Assembly: GCF_010730355.1 (NCBI RefSeq)
Contig: NZ_AP022576.1
Coordinates: forward strand, 4,526,001-4,590,000
Length of the DNA stretch: 64,000 nucleotides
Source of the DNA: Mycobacterium florentinum
GTDB taxonomy: Bacteria; Actinomycetota; Actinomycetes; Mycobacteriales; Mycobacteriaceae
Direction: 5' to 3'
Every line of letters starts with the position of its first letter. Position 1 is the first letter of the stretch. The notes under the pieces are model-generated. The model had not been told where the DNA came from and did not search any database. It saw only the letters and a program-made list of their open reading frames with translations. Below, in pieces: positions 1-8,800 of the stretch. Made by a program: the position numbers and the translations under genes.

Positions 1-65
1 GAGGCCCAGAAGAACTCATTCTCCTGCGTGACCAGGGGCAATGGGCGGCCCGGTGCTGCTGACAC
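1..65 (-). CDS. DUF35/OB-fold acyl-CoA-associated protein, N-terminus only (runs off left edge)
   Basis: A GTG at 63-65 on the minus strand is preceded by a strong ribosome site (GGAGGTGA, about 1-9 bases upstream) and opens a frame with no stop to the window edge. The 21 visible residues contain PLPLVTQENEFFWA. This resembles the first helix of zinc-ribbon/OB-fold DUF35 proteins, which usually carry a Pro-rich stretch then an E/N-x-F-F-W motif and partner lipid-transfer thiolase-like proteins in sterol and lipid catabolism. A promoter-like block lies just upstream at 95-143. The family call is inference from very few residues; that this is a translated start is better supported. Confidence 0.55.
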   Translation of the reverse strand, partial: MSAAPGRPLPLVTQENEFFWA

Positions 66-94
66 GTCACCTCCGGGAGTCGCACGGCCGGCCC

Positions 95-143
95 GGTAGG
101 GCCATTATGCAAATTGGAGAATTACGTTATCACCCAAGCCAGG
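95..143 (-). promoter_or_regulatory. Promoter/operator block, copy 1 (shared with 4130-4177)
   Basis: Read on the minus strand this block ends about 30 bases before the GTG at 65. It contains a -10-like CATAAT (103-108) and a GATAACGTAATTCTC element (116-130). A closely matching block precedes the decayed acyl-CoA dehydrogenase at 4130-4177: the outer 17 bases and the 14-base core AATTACGYTATCAC (plus-strand reading) are shared. Two similar upstream regions on the same strand suggest common regulation or a duplicated ancestral promoter. Confidence 0.5.
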
Positions 144-193
144 CACTATCCAGAAGCTGGTGCCGCAGGGCAGGTGAGGTGGGGCGCTCGCCG

Positions 194-520
194 TCAGTAC
201 GGCACCCAGACGCCGTTGAAATAGGCACCCCACTGGTGAAAGCCGACACTCCACATCGGGGCGTTCGGTGACCACGCGGGCCGCAGGGGAGGTGGCGGCA
301 CATCCTGGCCGGCAAACCCCGGCGCGTAGGCCGGCGGGGCCACGTACCACGCCGGCGGCGCCGTCGGCGTTTTGCACTCGCCGGTCGCCTCATTCCACGA
401 CATATTGGTGGACAGACACTGCGCCCCAGGCGCCGCGATCGCCACAGCGGGCGTCGCGATCGCCATCGGCATGAAGACGAGCCCGATGACGGCACTCAAT
501 CGACCAACAAACCACCTCAT
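194..520 (-). CDS. Small secreted proline-rich hypothetical protein
   Basis: Encodes 108 residues. Residues 1-29 form a Sec-type signal peptide: Arg near the start, a hydrophobic core, and a small-residue cleavage region at AIAAPGA. The mature part has two cysteines close together (near residues 35 and 49), possibly a disulfide, then a Pro/Tyr/Trp-rich tail ending in GVWVPY. This composition is typical of small exported mycobacterial proteins of unknown role. It is transcribed divergently from the epimerase gene starting at 670; the 149-base gap must hold both promoters. I do not recognise a named family. Confidence 0.75.
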   Translation of the reverse strand: MRWFVGRLSAVIGLVFMPMAIATPAVAIAAPGAQCLSTNMSWNEATGECKTPTAPPAWYVAPPAYAPGFAGQDVPPPPLRPAWSPNAPMWSVGFHQWGAYFNGVWVPY

Positions 521-669
521 GGTGGGCCTCCCGTTTGGTCATCCGACCTTGCTTCGTGCCATTTTATTCGTAGACGCCACCCGTGCCATTTCCGATCGGC
601 CGGGCGTTTATGCTCCCAAAGAACATATCAAGTACTTCACATTGTCTCTCGTCGTGATCGGAGGCCTTG

Positions 670-1593
670 GTGCTCGACGCGGAGAAGATCCTGATCACCG
701 GGGCGACTGGCAAGATCGCGTTCCCCATCGCGCGTACTTTGGCCGCGGCGGGAAACGAGGTGTGGGGTGCCGCTCGGCTGCAGGACCCCGCGGACCGGGA
801 AAGGCTCGCCGAAGCCGGCATCAAACCCGTCGCGCTTGACATCGGCACCGGCGACTTCTCCGGTCTCCCCGACGATTTCACCTACGTCTTCCATGCGGCC
901 GTGGACCCCGGTGCGGGCGACTGGAATCGCTGCGTCGAAACCAACGCGCAGATGTCGGGTGAATTGCTGCACCACTGCCGCGCCGCCGAGGGTTTCGTCT
1001 TCTGTTCCACCGGTTCGATTTACGCCTACCAGGGACGACGGCCGCTGACCGAATCCGATCCGCCGGGGGTGCCGCTGCGGGCGAACTACAGCATGTCCAA
1101 GGTTGCGGCCGAGGCAGTGTGCACGTGGATCGCTAAGCGCTATAGGATCCCACTCACCATCATCCGGATCTGTTCGACGTATGGGCCCCAGGGCGGTGCG
1201 CCGGCCGATCGTCTCGATGCGATGCTGGCGGGCAAGCCAATTCGGTTGCATCCCGACAAGCCGAACAACTACAACCCCATCTACGAGGACGACTATGTGG
1301 AACTCGGCATCCGCGCCATGCAAGTCGCCGCGGTGCCGCCGGTCGTAGTGAATTGGGCCGGCAGCGAGACGGTCAGCGTCGAGGACTACTGCACGTTCAT
1401 GGGTGAGCTGGTCGGTGTCGAGCCGATCTTCGAGTACACGGCCGAGGCACACACGCCGCTATGGCCGGATGTCACCCGCATGCACGACGTTCTCGGCCGC
1501 ACGAAGGTGCCCTGGCGTGACGGCTTCCGGCGCATGATCACGGCACGACATCCCGAAATCTCGCTGCCCCAGCATGATTCGACAGGAATCTGA
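670..1593 (+). CDS. NAD(P)-dependent epimerase/dehydratase-type oxidoreductase (extended SDR)
   Basis: A 307-residue extended short-chain dehydrogenase. The N-terminal Rossmann motif ITGATGKIAFPIA binds the dinucleotide, and the YSMSK stretch supplies the Tyr-x3-Lys catalytic pair. Length fits the NAD-dependent epimerase family. GTG at 670 is chosen over TTG at 667 because GGAGG (660-664) then has a usable 5-base spacing. It is followed almost directly by the EthD-like gene and the F420-type oxidoreductase, so the three probably form one operon. The substrate is unknown; a sugar nucleotide or a hydroxylated lipid is possible. Confidence 0.85.
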   Translation: MLDAEKILITGATGKIAFPIARTLAAAGNEVWGAARLQDPADRERLAEAGIKPVALDIGTGDFSGLPDDFTYVFHAAVDPGAGDWNRCVETNAQMSGELLHHCRAAEGFVFCSTGSIYAYQGRRPLTESDPPGVPLRANYSMSKVAAEAVCTWIAKRYRIPLTIIRICSTYGPQGGAPADRLDAMLAGKPIRLHPDKPNNYNPIYEDDYVELGIRAMQVAAVPPVVVNWAGSETVSVEDYCTFMGELVGVEPIFEYTAEAHTPLWPDVTRMHDVLGRTKVPWRDGFRRMITARHPEISLPQHDSTGI

Positions 1594-1597
1594 CGGT

Positions 1598-2341
1598 ATG
1601 GCGCTTCCGGGCACGCCATCCGACGAGGTAGCCGAGATCCTCGCCGCCGGGCGCGGAGAGATCACCACGCTGTTCGTTTCCATGGCGACTCGCCATCCCG
1701 ACGGAACCGACGCCGACTACCTGCGCTGGCACACGCTTGACCACCGCCCGGAGCAACACCGGCTCGCCGCGGTTCGCGCATCACTGCGGTTGGTGTCCAC
1801 CCCGGCCTGCCGCGGTGCGCGTGCGGTCAGCGGCGGGCCGCTGGACGCCGTCGACCACGTGATGACGTACTTCTTCACGAATGCAGCCGGGCTGCACAGC
1901 TTCAACGAACTGTCCACGGCGCTAGGCAATGCCGGTCGCAAGCTCTCACTGCTGCCGCCGGTGGAGCGCGGTGTCTACGAGGTCCGGGATCGAGCGGCGG
2001 CGCCCCGGAACAAGGTCGGCTCAGATGTGCTTCCCTGGCTGCCGGTGCGAGGAGCCTACGTGATCGTCGAGCGGGGATCGGCAGCGGTGGACCCGCTGGT
2101 AAACGTAGACGGTGTCGCCGGCGTCTGGTCCGCACTGTCGCTTGAGGTCGACGCCAAACTGGCGAGTGCTCAAGGGAATCAGTCGATCACGTATTGCTTT
2201 CTCGATGACGACCCGGTCGCCACCGCGCAACGGCTGCGGCCGGTGCTCACGGCCCGGTGGGCAGCGTCCGACATCGAACCCCTCTTTGCCGCACCGTTTT
2301 TCACGGTGGTGCCGTACGAATGGGACCGGTATGTCCCGTAG
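1598..2341 (+). CDS. EthD-like / dimeric alpha-beta barrel hypothetical protein
   Basis: About 247 residues. The segment YLRWHTLDHRPEQHRL near the N-terminus resembles the His-containing motif of dimeric alpha-beta barrel (EthD-like) proteins, and the chain seems to hold two such halves with a second hydrophobic segment near VRGAYVIVERG. ATG at 1598 is chosen because AGGA lies about 11 bases upstream; an in-frame ATG at 1574 would overlap the preceding gene by 20 bases. It lies between an epimerase and an F420-type oxidoreductase, so a role in the same catabolic step is likely. The family assignment is tentative. Confidence 0.65.
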   Translation: MALPGTPSDEVAEILAAGRGEITTLFVSMATRHPDGTDADYLRWHTLDHRPEQHRLAAVRASLRLVSTPACRGARAVSGGPLDAVDHVMTYFFTNAAGLHSFNELSTALGNAGRKLSLLPPVERGVYEVRDRAAAPRNKVGSDVLPWLPVRGAYVIVERGSAAVDPLVNVDGVAGVWSALSLEVDAKLASAQGNQSITYCFLDDDPVATAQRLRPVLTARWAASDIEPLFAAPFFTVVPYEWDRYVP

Positions 2342-2353
2342 ACAGTGGGCCGC

Positions 2354-3310
2354 ATGCGCATCGGCTTGATGGTGGGCTCCGACAAGGAGCGCGCGCGTGC
2401 CGACCGGTTGGGCGGGCTGATCGCCGACGCCGTCGCGGCCGAAAACGCCGGCTTCACCGCGTTTTGGATACCCCAGGTCCCTGGCTACCTCGACGCGATG
2501 ACCGCGGCGACGCTGATCGGGCAGGCAACCGACCGCATCGAAATCGGAACGGCGGTCGTGCCGATTCAGACCCGCCATCCGCTGATCATGGCGCAGCAGG
2601 CCCTGACGACCCAGATCGCCTGCGGTGGGCGGTTCACGCTCGGCATCGGGCCCTCGCATCATTGGATCGTGCACGGCCAACTCGGGCTGGATTACGAGCG
2701 CCCGGCGCGCTTGGTCGGCGATTACCTGGACGTGCTCGCGGCGTCGTTCGCCGGGCCGGGGACGGTCGACGTCGACAATGACAGCTATCGGGTCCACTCG
2801 CCGGTGGACGTGACGGATAGCTACGACGTTCCAATTCTGTTGTCCGCGTTGGGCCCGACGATGCTGCGGCTTGCGGGGGAGCGAGCCGGCGGCACCGTGC
2901 TCTGGATGGCGGACGAGCGGGCGATCCGCGACCACGTCGTCCCACGCATCAGCGAGGCGGCCGCGCGTGGCGGGCGGCGCGCACCACGGATCGTCGCAGG
3001 AGTTCCCGTCGCACTGTGCGCCAACGACGAGGCAGACGACGCCCGCGCCTACGCCAGCGACGTGCTCGGGCACGCCGACTTCTCGCCGAACTACGTCCGA
3101 CTGCTGGAACACGGTGACGCCCAGGACGTCGGCGACACGATGGCCGCGGGCGACGAGTCGGCGATCCTGGCCCGGCTGCGCCGCTATCGCGACGCGGGCG
3201 CTACCGAGCTGGCAGCGCGAATTGTGCCGTTGGGCAAGGATGCAACGCAACGGACCGAATCCCGACGCCGGACCCACGAGTTTCTGTCGTCGCTGTGTCC
3301 GGCGTTGTGA
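2354..3310 (+). CDS. Luciferase-like (LLM) F420-dependent oxidoreductase
   Basis: A 318-residue TIM-barrel protein of the bacterial luciferase-like superfamily. The MRIGLM start, the TDRIEIGTAVVPIQTRHP stretch and GRFTLGIGPSHHW match the F420-dependent LLM subgroup found in large numbers in mycobacteria. These enzymes move hydride between reduced F420 and organic substrates, or act as monooxygenases. ATG at 2354 is preferred; GTG at 2345 is an alternative. The gene ends at 3310, one base before the convergent acyl-CoA dehydrogenase remnant ends. Last gene of the 670-3310 operon. The substrate cannot be inferred. Confidence 0.85.
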   Translation: MRIGLMVGSDKERARADRLGGLIADAVAAENAGFTAFWIPQVPGYLDAMTAATLIGQATDRIEIGTAVVPIQTRHPLIMAQQALTTQIACGGRFTLGIGPSHHWIVHGQLGLDYERPARLVGDYLDVLAASFAGPGTVDVDNDSYRVHSPVDVTDSYDVPILLSALGPTMLRLAGERAGGTVLWMADERAIRDHVVPRISEAAARGGRRAPRIVAGVPVALCANDEADDARAYASDVLGHADFSPNYVRLLEHGDAQDVGDTMAAGDESAILARLRRYRDAGATELAARIVPLGKDATQRTESRRRTHEFLSSLCPAL

Positions 3311-4111
3311 TCAGCGCGACGGCAGACCGAGCACTCGCTGCGCGATGATGTTGCGCTGAATCTCCGACGTGCCGCCGGCGATGGTGCCCGCGTAGCTGCT
3401 GATGTAGCGGGTGAACCAGCTGGCGGTAAAGACGTTGGGGGCGTGGGGGTTATACGGAGCGGTCAGTGCCGTGTCGCGCAATCCGTCGATTCCCGACCCG
3501 TCCAGCGCGTGGCGGAGCGCGTTCTGTTCGGCCTCCGAACCGAAAACCTTGAGCACGGACAGGCCCGCCACGTCGACGTCTCCGCGGGCGGCGCGCCCCA
3601 GCGCCCGCGAGCCGAGCAGCCGCAGTGCGTAATAGTCCATCGCGATGGTGGCGTAGTGATCCTCGATCAGTTCCGCCTTCGTCGAGAGGCCGGCCAGGTC
3701 GGAGCCCGCTCCCGGCTCGCTCATTCCCAGCGACGCGGTCATGTCGGCGCGCAGAATCGGTATCGCCCAACGCCGCTTCTGCTCGTCGGTGCCGAAGGAC
3801 AGCAGCGACGCCGCGATGATGCCGACGCCTTGCGGGTTGAAGCAGTGATAGATCCGGCGCCGCGACAGCTACTCGCGGTGCACAAATTGCTGCAGGATAT
3901 TCGCGTTGCGGCCGCCGAATTCGGGTGGATTGCCGGGGAGCAGCCAGCCGTGGTCGAACTGGAGCCGTTGCCAGCGGCGTGACCATTCGGGCAGATGCGA
4001 TGTCGACGAGGGGCGTTCGGCGGCCTGCGCCTGCGTCGGCAGATGTTCGTCGAGAAAGTCGACGAACTCCACCCGGAAGGCTTCCACCTGGGCGTCGAAA
4101 GTGAGTTGCAT
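3311..4111 (-). pseudogene. Decayed acyl-CoA dehydrogenase (FadE), nonsense codon plus internal deletion
   Basis: One reading frame throughout, closely similar to the intact FadE at 23722-24894. It starts MQLTFDAQVEAF like the intact copy's VQLTFDSDVEEF and ends GGTSEIQRNIIAQR. Two lesions are visible. A TAG stop at 3869-3871 falls where the intact gene has Glu of QELSRRR, and the frame continues correctly beyond it. About 125 codons are missing in frame between ...IEDH and YATIAMD, the region corresponding to FVINGQKVW through EVERDQ. The deleted part includes much of the central beta domain and FAD/substrate contacts. A restart at the ATG at 3742 would give at most 143 residues, so activity is unlikely. 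Confidence 0.85.
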
Positions 4112-4129
4112 GAACGCGACGGCCGATCT

Positions 4130-4177
4130 GGTAGGACCGTTATTCGGATCAGCGAAATTACGCTATCACTCGCCAGG
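4130..4177 (-). promoter_or_regulatory. Promoter/operator block, copy 2 (shared with 95-143)
   Basis: Lies 18 bases upstream of the start of the decayed acyl-CoA dehydrogenase. It shares the GGTAGG-RCC-RTTAT half and the AATTACGYTATCAC core (plus-strand reading) with 95-143. It survives although the gene it served is broken. No good ribosome site lies between it and the ATG at 4111. Confidence 0.45.
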
Positions 4178-4285
4178 ACCCGCGATCCAGACCGCGTGAC
4201 GTAGCGGGCCGCGGCATTCATAATCTTTTGGTCCGGTTCGAACCGCGGATTTCGGTGTGCGGTCATCAGCCGCAAAGGTGGACGA

Positions 4286-5158
4286 ATGTCCGAGTACGTC
4301 GCCGATGAACAATACCGGGTGGTTCGGCTGCGGGACGGGCGGCGGATGAGCTACGCCGAATACGGCGACCCGAACGGCTTTCCGGTACTCAACGCGCACG
4401 GCGGACTGGCCTGCCGGGTGGACGTTTCCGCCGGCGCGCCAATCGCCAACGAGTGTGGCGTTCGCCTTATTTCCCCCGACCGACCGGGCGTCGGCCGGTC
4501 GGACCCGCATCCGGGCCGGACCATCCTTGACTGGGCGCGCGACGTCGCCGAGCTGCTTGACGGACTCGATGTTGCTCGATTCGCCGTGATGGGCTGGTCT
4601 CTCGGTGGGCAGTACGCCGCGGCGGTGAGTTACGCACTGCCGCAGCGGGTGATACGCGCCGCCATCATCGCCGGTGCGCTTCCGCTGACCGAACCGGGTG
4701 CAATCGATCATCTGCCGACTATCGATCGCACCTATATCCGATTGTCTTGCCGCGCACCGTGGGCGGCGCGGCTGTGCTTTCGCACCACGGGGCTCGGGGC
4801 CGCATGCGCCCCGCGACTGTACGGCCGGCTTGCCGCGCGCGAACTCGGGCCTGCCGATGCCGCGGTGCTGAGGGCCGACGGTTTCTCGAGTTTTGCTCGC
4901 ATGTCGCGCGAGGCGCTGCGACAACCACAAGGCGTCGTCGAGGAGTACCGTGCCATGGTGCGCCCGTGGGGCTTCGCGCCCGAGGATATCCAAGTGCCGG
5001 TGGATATTTGGGCCGGGGCGGACGACCAATTCGTGGATCCGTCCTGGACCGCTGAACTCGCCCGTCGCATACCGCACGCAACGCTGCACCTGCGCGCCGG
5101 CGGACACTTCCTCGCCCACCTCTATTACCGGGACATCTTCACGTCGCTACGCGGCTGA
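4286..5158 (+). CDS. Alpha/beta hydrolase
   Basis: A 290-residue alpha/beta hydrolase fold protein. The nucleophile elbow is GWSLGGQ (Ser near residue 111). The oxyanion region is NAHGGL, and the catalytic His is probably in GGHFLAH near the C-terminus. SPDRPGVGRSD is the usual strand-beta4 loop. The start at 4286 has AAGGTGG about 8 bases upstream. It ends 8 bases before the left copy of a 25-base repeat that matches the 3' end of the ferredoxin gene, so before any insertion it may have been convergent with that gene. The substrate is unknown; C-C bond or ester hydrolysis in ring or side-chain degradation is plausible. Confidence 0.85.
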   Translation: MSEYVADEQYRVVRLRDGRRMSYAEYGDPNGFPVLNAHGGLACRVDVSAGAPIANECGVRLISPDRPGVGRSDPHPGRTILDWARDVAELLDGLDVARFAVMGWSLGGQYAAAVSYALPQRVIRAAIIAGALPLTEPGAIDHLPTIDRTYIRLSCRAPWAARLCFRTTGLGAACAPRLYGRLAARELGPADAAVLRADGFSSFARMSREALRQPQGVVEEYRAMVRPWGFAPEDIQVPVDIWAGADDQFVDPSWTAELARRIPHATLHLRAGGHFLAHLYYRDIFTSLRG

Positions 5159-5165
5159 TGAGCCG

Positions 5166-5190
5166 CTCAGCGCGTGAAGCCCCATTCGGC
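5166..5190. repeat. 25-base direct repeat, left copy (matches ferredoxin 3' end)
   Basis: Identical over 25 bases to 8932-8956, where it encodes the last residues of the ferredoxin (AEWGFTR and stop, minus strand). Here it stands alone with no ferredoxin body. The two copies bracket the MerR/VWA gene pair exactly, as in a target-site or attachment-site duplication. Confidence 0.8.
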
Positions 5191-5235
5191 GTCGGGCACT
5201 GGGTAGCCGTCGACGGCCGCCCTACGACCTACACG

Positions 5236-5265
5236 TTGACAGTGTCACAATAACAGTGTCAGTAT
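5236..5265 (+). promoter_or_regulatory. Promoter of the MerR/VWA operon overlapped by tandem palindromic operators
   Basis: A perfect -35 hexamer TTGACA (5236-5241) is followed after about 18 bases by a -10-like CAGTAT (5260-5265), ending 7 bases before the ATG at 5272. Two 11-base palindromes lie within it: TGACAGTGTCA (5237-5247, perfect) and TAACAGTGTCA (5251-5261, one mismatch). A dyad inside a long spacer is the classical MerR-family arrangement, so autoregulation by the adjacent gene is likely. The transcript would be nearly leaderless. Confidence 0.6.
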
Positions 5266-5271
5266 CGAAGG

Positions 5272-5883
5272 ATGACCGAAGGGGCGTCCTGGACGCTGGA
5301 CGAGCTGGTGCGACGGGTCTCCGCCGGGCTGGCCGATCCCGCGTACCCGGGGGCGCCCAACGGGCGAGTCCGGGAGCTGCCCGACCGGCGGGTTGTGCGG
5401 TGGTACACGACGACCGGACTTGTCGACCGACCAGCCATGCGCGGGCGCACGGCCGTCTATGGCCCGCGGCACCTGCTGCAGATCGTCGCCCTCAAACGCC
5501 GCCAGGCCGAGGGCCGCTCGCTCGCGGAGATCCAGGCCGAGTTGGCCGGGGCGACAGACGAAACGTTGCGCCGCGTCGCCGCCGTTCCCGACGAACTGAT
5601 CGTCACGGAGCCGGCGCCGGCGGCCCCGGCCCGCCGGGCCCGGAGCCGGTTCTGGGCCGACCCGCCTGCTGCGGCGGAACCGGCGACGTCGGGCAATGGC
5701 GCTGACACTGTCACCAGGCTGGCCGGCGTGAGCCTGCCCGGTGGGGCGTTTCTGATGCTGCCCGCCGATCGCGTCGGCCGGCCCGACGCCGACGACATCC
5801 AGGCGATCCACGCGGCCGCGCGGCCATTACTCGAACTGCTGGCCGACCGCGGCCTGCTGCCCCCCGATGAACGGAGCTCATGA
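5272..5883 (+). CDS. MerR-family transcriptional regulator
   Basis: 203 residues. The winged-helix DNA-binding part spans roughly residues 35-95: VVRWYTTTGLVDRP is the recognition-helix region, with an RW-Y pattern like that of MerR proteins, and GRTAVYGPRHLLQIVALKRRQ continues the wing and the linker helix. It lacks an obvious cysteine metal site. The C-terminal half is Ala/Pro-rich, then has a helix ending ARPLLELLADRG. It overlaps the VWA gene by 4 bases (ATGA), so the two are translationally coupled. Palindromes in its promoter and inside the gene (5703-5713) are its likely operators. The effector is unknown. Confidence 0.8.
   Translation: MTEGASWTLDELVRRVSAGLADPAYPGAPNGRVRELPDRRVVRWYTTTGLVDRPAMRGRTAVYGPRHLLQIVALKRRQAEGRSLAEIQAELAGATDETLRRVAAVPDELIVTEPAPAAPARRARSRFWADPPAAAEPATSGNGADTVTRLAGVSLPGGAFLMLPADRVGRPDADDIQAIHAAARPLLELLADRGLLPPDERSS
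5703..5713 (+). promoter_or_regulatory. Intragenic TGACA-N-TGTCA palindrome
   Basis: A perfect 11-base palindrome, TGACACTGTCA, inside the MerR-type coding sequence. It matches the two promoter palindromes at 5237-5247 and 5251-5261 in both arms and differs only at the centre. It could be a third, downstream binding site for the same regulator, or chance. Confidence 0.35.
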
Positions 5884-8800
5884 TGACGGTCCGCATCACG
5901 ACGATGACCGACGCCGAAGCGGCTCGCTCGGCCGCCGCGGACGACGAGGCCGGGCTCGGTGCGCTATGCACCGAGCGGGGCAATCTGCCGCTCGACTGCA
6001 TCGACGTGCGCGCGGAGATCACCGGGCTCACGAGCCGGGTAGAGCTGACCCAGGATTTCGTCAACTCCTATGACGTACCGCTGGAAGCCAGCTACGTGTT
6101 CCCGCTCCCGGATCGGGGCGCGGTCACGCGGATGCGGATGTCCGCCGACGGGCGGGTTGTTGAGGCCGAGCTACGAGAGCGTGAGGCCGCTCGCGAGGCC
6201 TACGACCAGGCCATCGCGTCGGGCCGACGAGCGTCCATCGCCGAGGAGGAGCGGCCCGACGTTTTCACCATGCGGGTCGGCAACATCTTGCCCGGTGAAC
6301 GGGTCAGTGTCGCGCTCACACTGGTCTGCCCGCTGTCCTACGAGGACGGCGAGGCGACGTTCCGCTTCCCGCTCGTGGTTGCGCCGCGGTACATCCCGGG
6401 TGAACCCCTCGCGGCTGTCGCGGTCGGCGACGGCTACGCCGACGACACCGCTGCGGTCCCGGATGCATCACGCATCACCCCGCCCGTGCTGCTCCCCGGT
6501 TTCCCCCACCCGGTACCACTGGCCATCGAGGTCGGCATCGACCCGTGCGGCCTCGCGCTCTCCGAGGTGCGGTCGAGCCTGCACGCGGTGTCTACCGACG
6601 ACGACCGGATACGAGTGCGGCCCGGCGAGCGGGCCGATCGGGATTTCGTCCTGCGGCTGCGCTACGGCGCCGACGATCTCACCAACTCGCTCGTTCTGGT
6701 ACCCGACGCGGATGGCGACGAGGGAACATATCAACTCACCGTGTTGCCGCCGGCGTCCAGCGCACCGGCACGCCCCCGGGACCTGGTGCTGGTGCTGGAC
6801 CGCTCCGGCAGCATGGCCGGGTGGAAGATGGTGGCCGCCCGCCGCGCCGCGGCGCGCATCGTCGACACGCTTACCACCGGTGACCGATTCGCCGTACTCA
6901 CATTCGACGACCAGATCGACCACCCCGCGGGTCTTCCCGACGGGTTGGCCGACGCCAGCGACCGACACCGGTACCGCGCCGTCGAACACCTCGCCCGTGT
7001 CGACGCGCGGGGCGGCACCGAGATGGTCGAGCCGTTGCGGCAGGCGCTCGCCTTCTTGCGCGAGACCCCGGGGAGCGACGCGCGCGATGCCGTCGTCATC
7101 CTCGTCACCGACGGCCAGGTCGGCAATGAGGACCAGCTATTGCGAGAGCTGTCCAGCGATCTGCGCCGGGTACGGATCCACGCGGTGGGCATCGACCAGG
7201 CCGTCAATGCCGGATTCCTGGGTCGCCTGGCCGGTGCCGGCGGAGGGCGCTGCGAGCTGGTGGAAAGCGAGGACCGCCTCGACGAGGCAATGGATGCCAT
7301 TCACCGCCGCATCGGCGCGCCGTGCGCGTACTCGTTGGCGCTGAGCACCGATGGACTGACCGTGATCGAGGACACCGCGAGCCCGGCCCGGCTGCCCGAC
7401 CTGTTCCCGGGGGTGCCTCTCGTGGCGGCCGGGCGGTATCGGGGAGGTGCGACCGGCGCGGTCACCCTGCGCGGCACGACCGGCGACGACGGGGACTGGT
7501 CGACGACCGTCGCCGGAGAGCGCCGCGAGGCCCCGGCGGTTACCGCCCAGTGGGCGAGGGCGCACTTACGTGACCTGGAGGACCGGTACGCGTCGGCGGA
7601 CACGGAGGCCCTGGAACGGCGGATCATCGACACGTCATTGCGGTTCGGTGTGTTGTGCCGGTTCACGGCCTACGTCGCCGTCGACCACCGAGTTGTCGCC
7701 GAGGGCGGCGTGCGGCACCGCGTGATGCAACCCGTCGAGATTCCGGCCGGGTGGGATCGGTGCCCGACCCGTGACGGTGTCGACGCACTCTTTGCGGCCG
7801 CACCCCAAGGCATGACTCTTGCGGGCCGGGATTTCTCGGCCAAGCCGATGGCATCGGCTCCGGTACCCGCGGCAAGTGCACTGCCGGGTCAGCCCGCACC
7901 GCCCGTCAAGACGCCATCGAGTCCGACACCGTCGACCGGCGGGGGTGCCGAGGGCAAAGCGTCGCAATCGCGAACAGTCAAGCTGCGCAATGTGATTACG
8001 GTCGCGTTGGTGGGTTTGTTGCTCATCGGCGTCGGCTGGACCTGGTCGCTGAACCGGGTCGATCTGTCCACCACGGCGCGCGATGAAGGAGTCGTGGGTG
8101 GCAAGCCGGTGCAAACGGAGGATGCATTCCGCCCCGCTCCCGCGACGAAGGGCGGCGTTGGCGAGAACACGGTCGCGGCACCAGAGGCACCGCCACCGCC
8201 GGGAACCCCCGCGGACGGTACCTACAAACGAGACATCATCACGACGGGGTCGGTGCAGATGGTCGTCTCCGAGCCGACCCAGGTCGCCGACCGTCTCATC
8301 TCCGCGGTCACCGATGCCGGCGGCCGAGTGGATTCTCGATCGGAGCGATCCGGATCGTCGTCGCCGGCGGTTGATCTGGTGCTGCGCATTCCTGCGGACA
8401 AACTCGACGGCGTCCTGGCCGACGCCAAGAAACTCGGGACGGTCGAGTCGATGTCGATCGGCCACAACGACGTTACGTCGCAGCGGGTCGACCTCGATGC
8501 CCGCATCGAGGCGCTACAGACCTCGGTCAACCGACTGCTGGACCTGATGCGCCGGGCGGGCAGCGTCGCTGACTTGCTCGCGGCGGAGTCGGCGCTGACC
8601 CAACGACAAGCGGATCTGGACTCGCTCAGGGCGCAGCGTGCCTCACTGGGCGACCAGATTTCCTACGCGACAATCAATGTCAATCTCTCGGCGCAACCGA
8701 CCGTGGCCCGCCAGGGTTTCCTCGGGGCGCTCGAACACGGGTGGCAGTCGTTGACCTCCACTGCCTATGGCGTGGTGCTGGCGGTCGGATTCCTGCTCCC

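Noticed and set aside
2021..3277. Long minus-strand frame of 418 codons opposite the F420-type oxidoreductase
   Set aside because: It is antisense to two well-supported genes, with Arg/Gly/His-rich composition typical of high-GC shadow frames and no recognisable motif.
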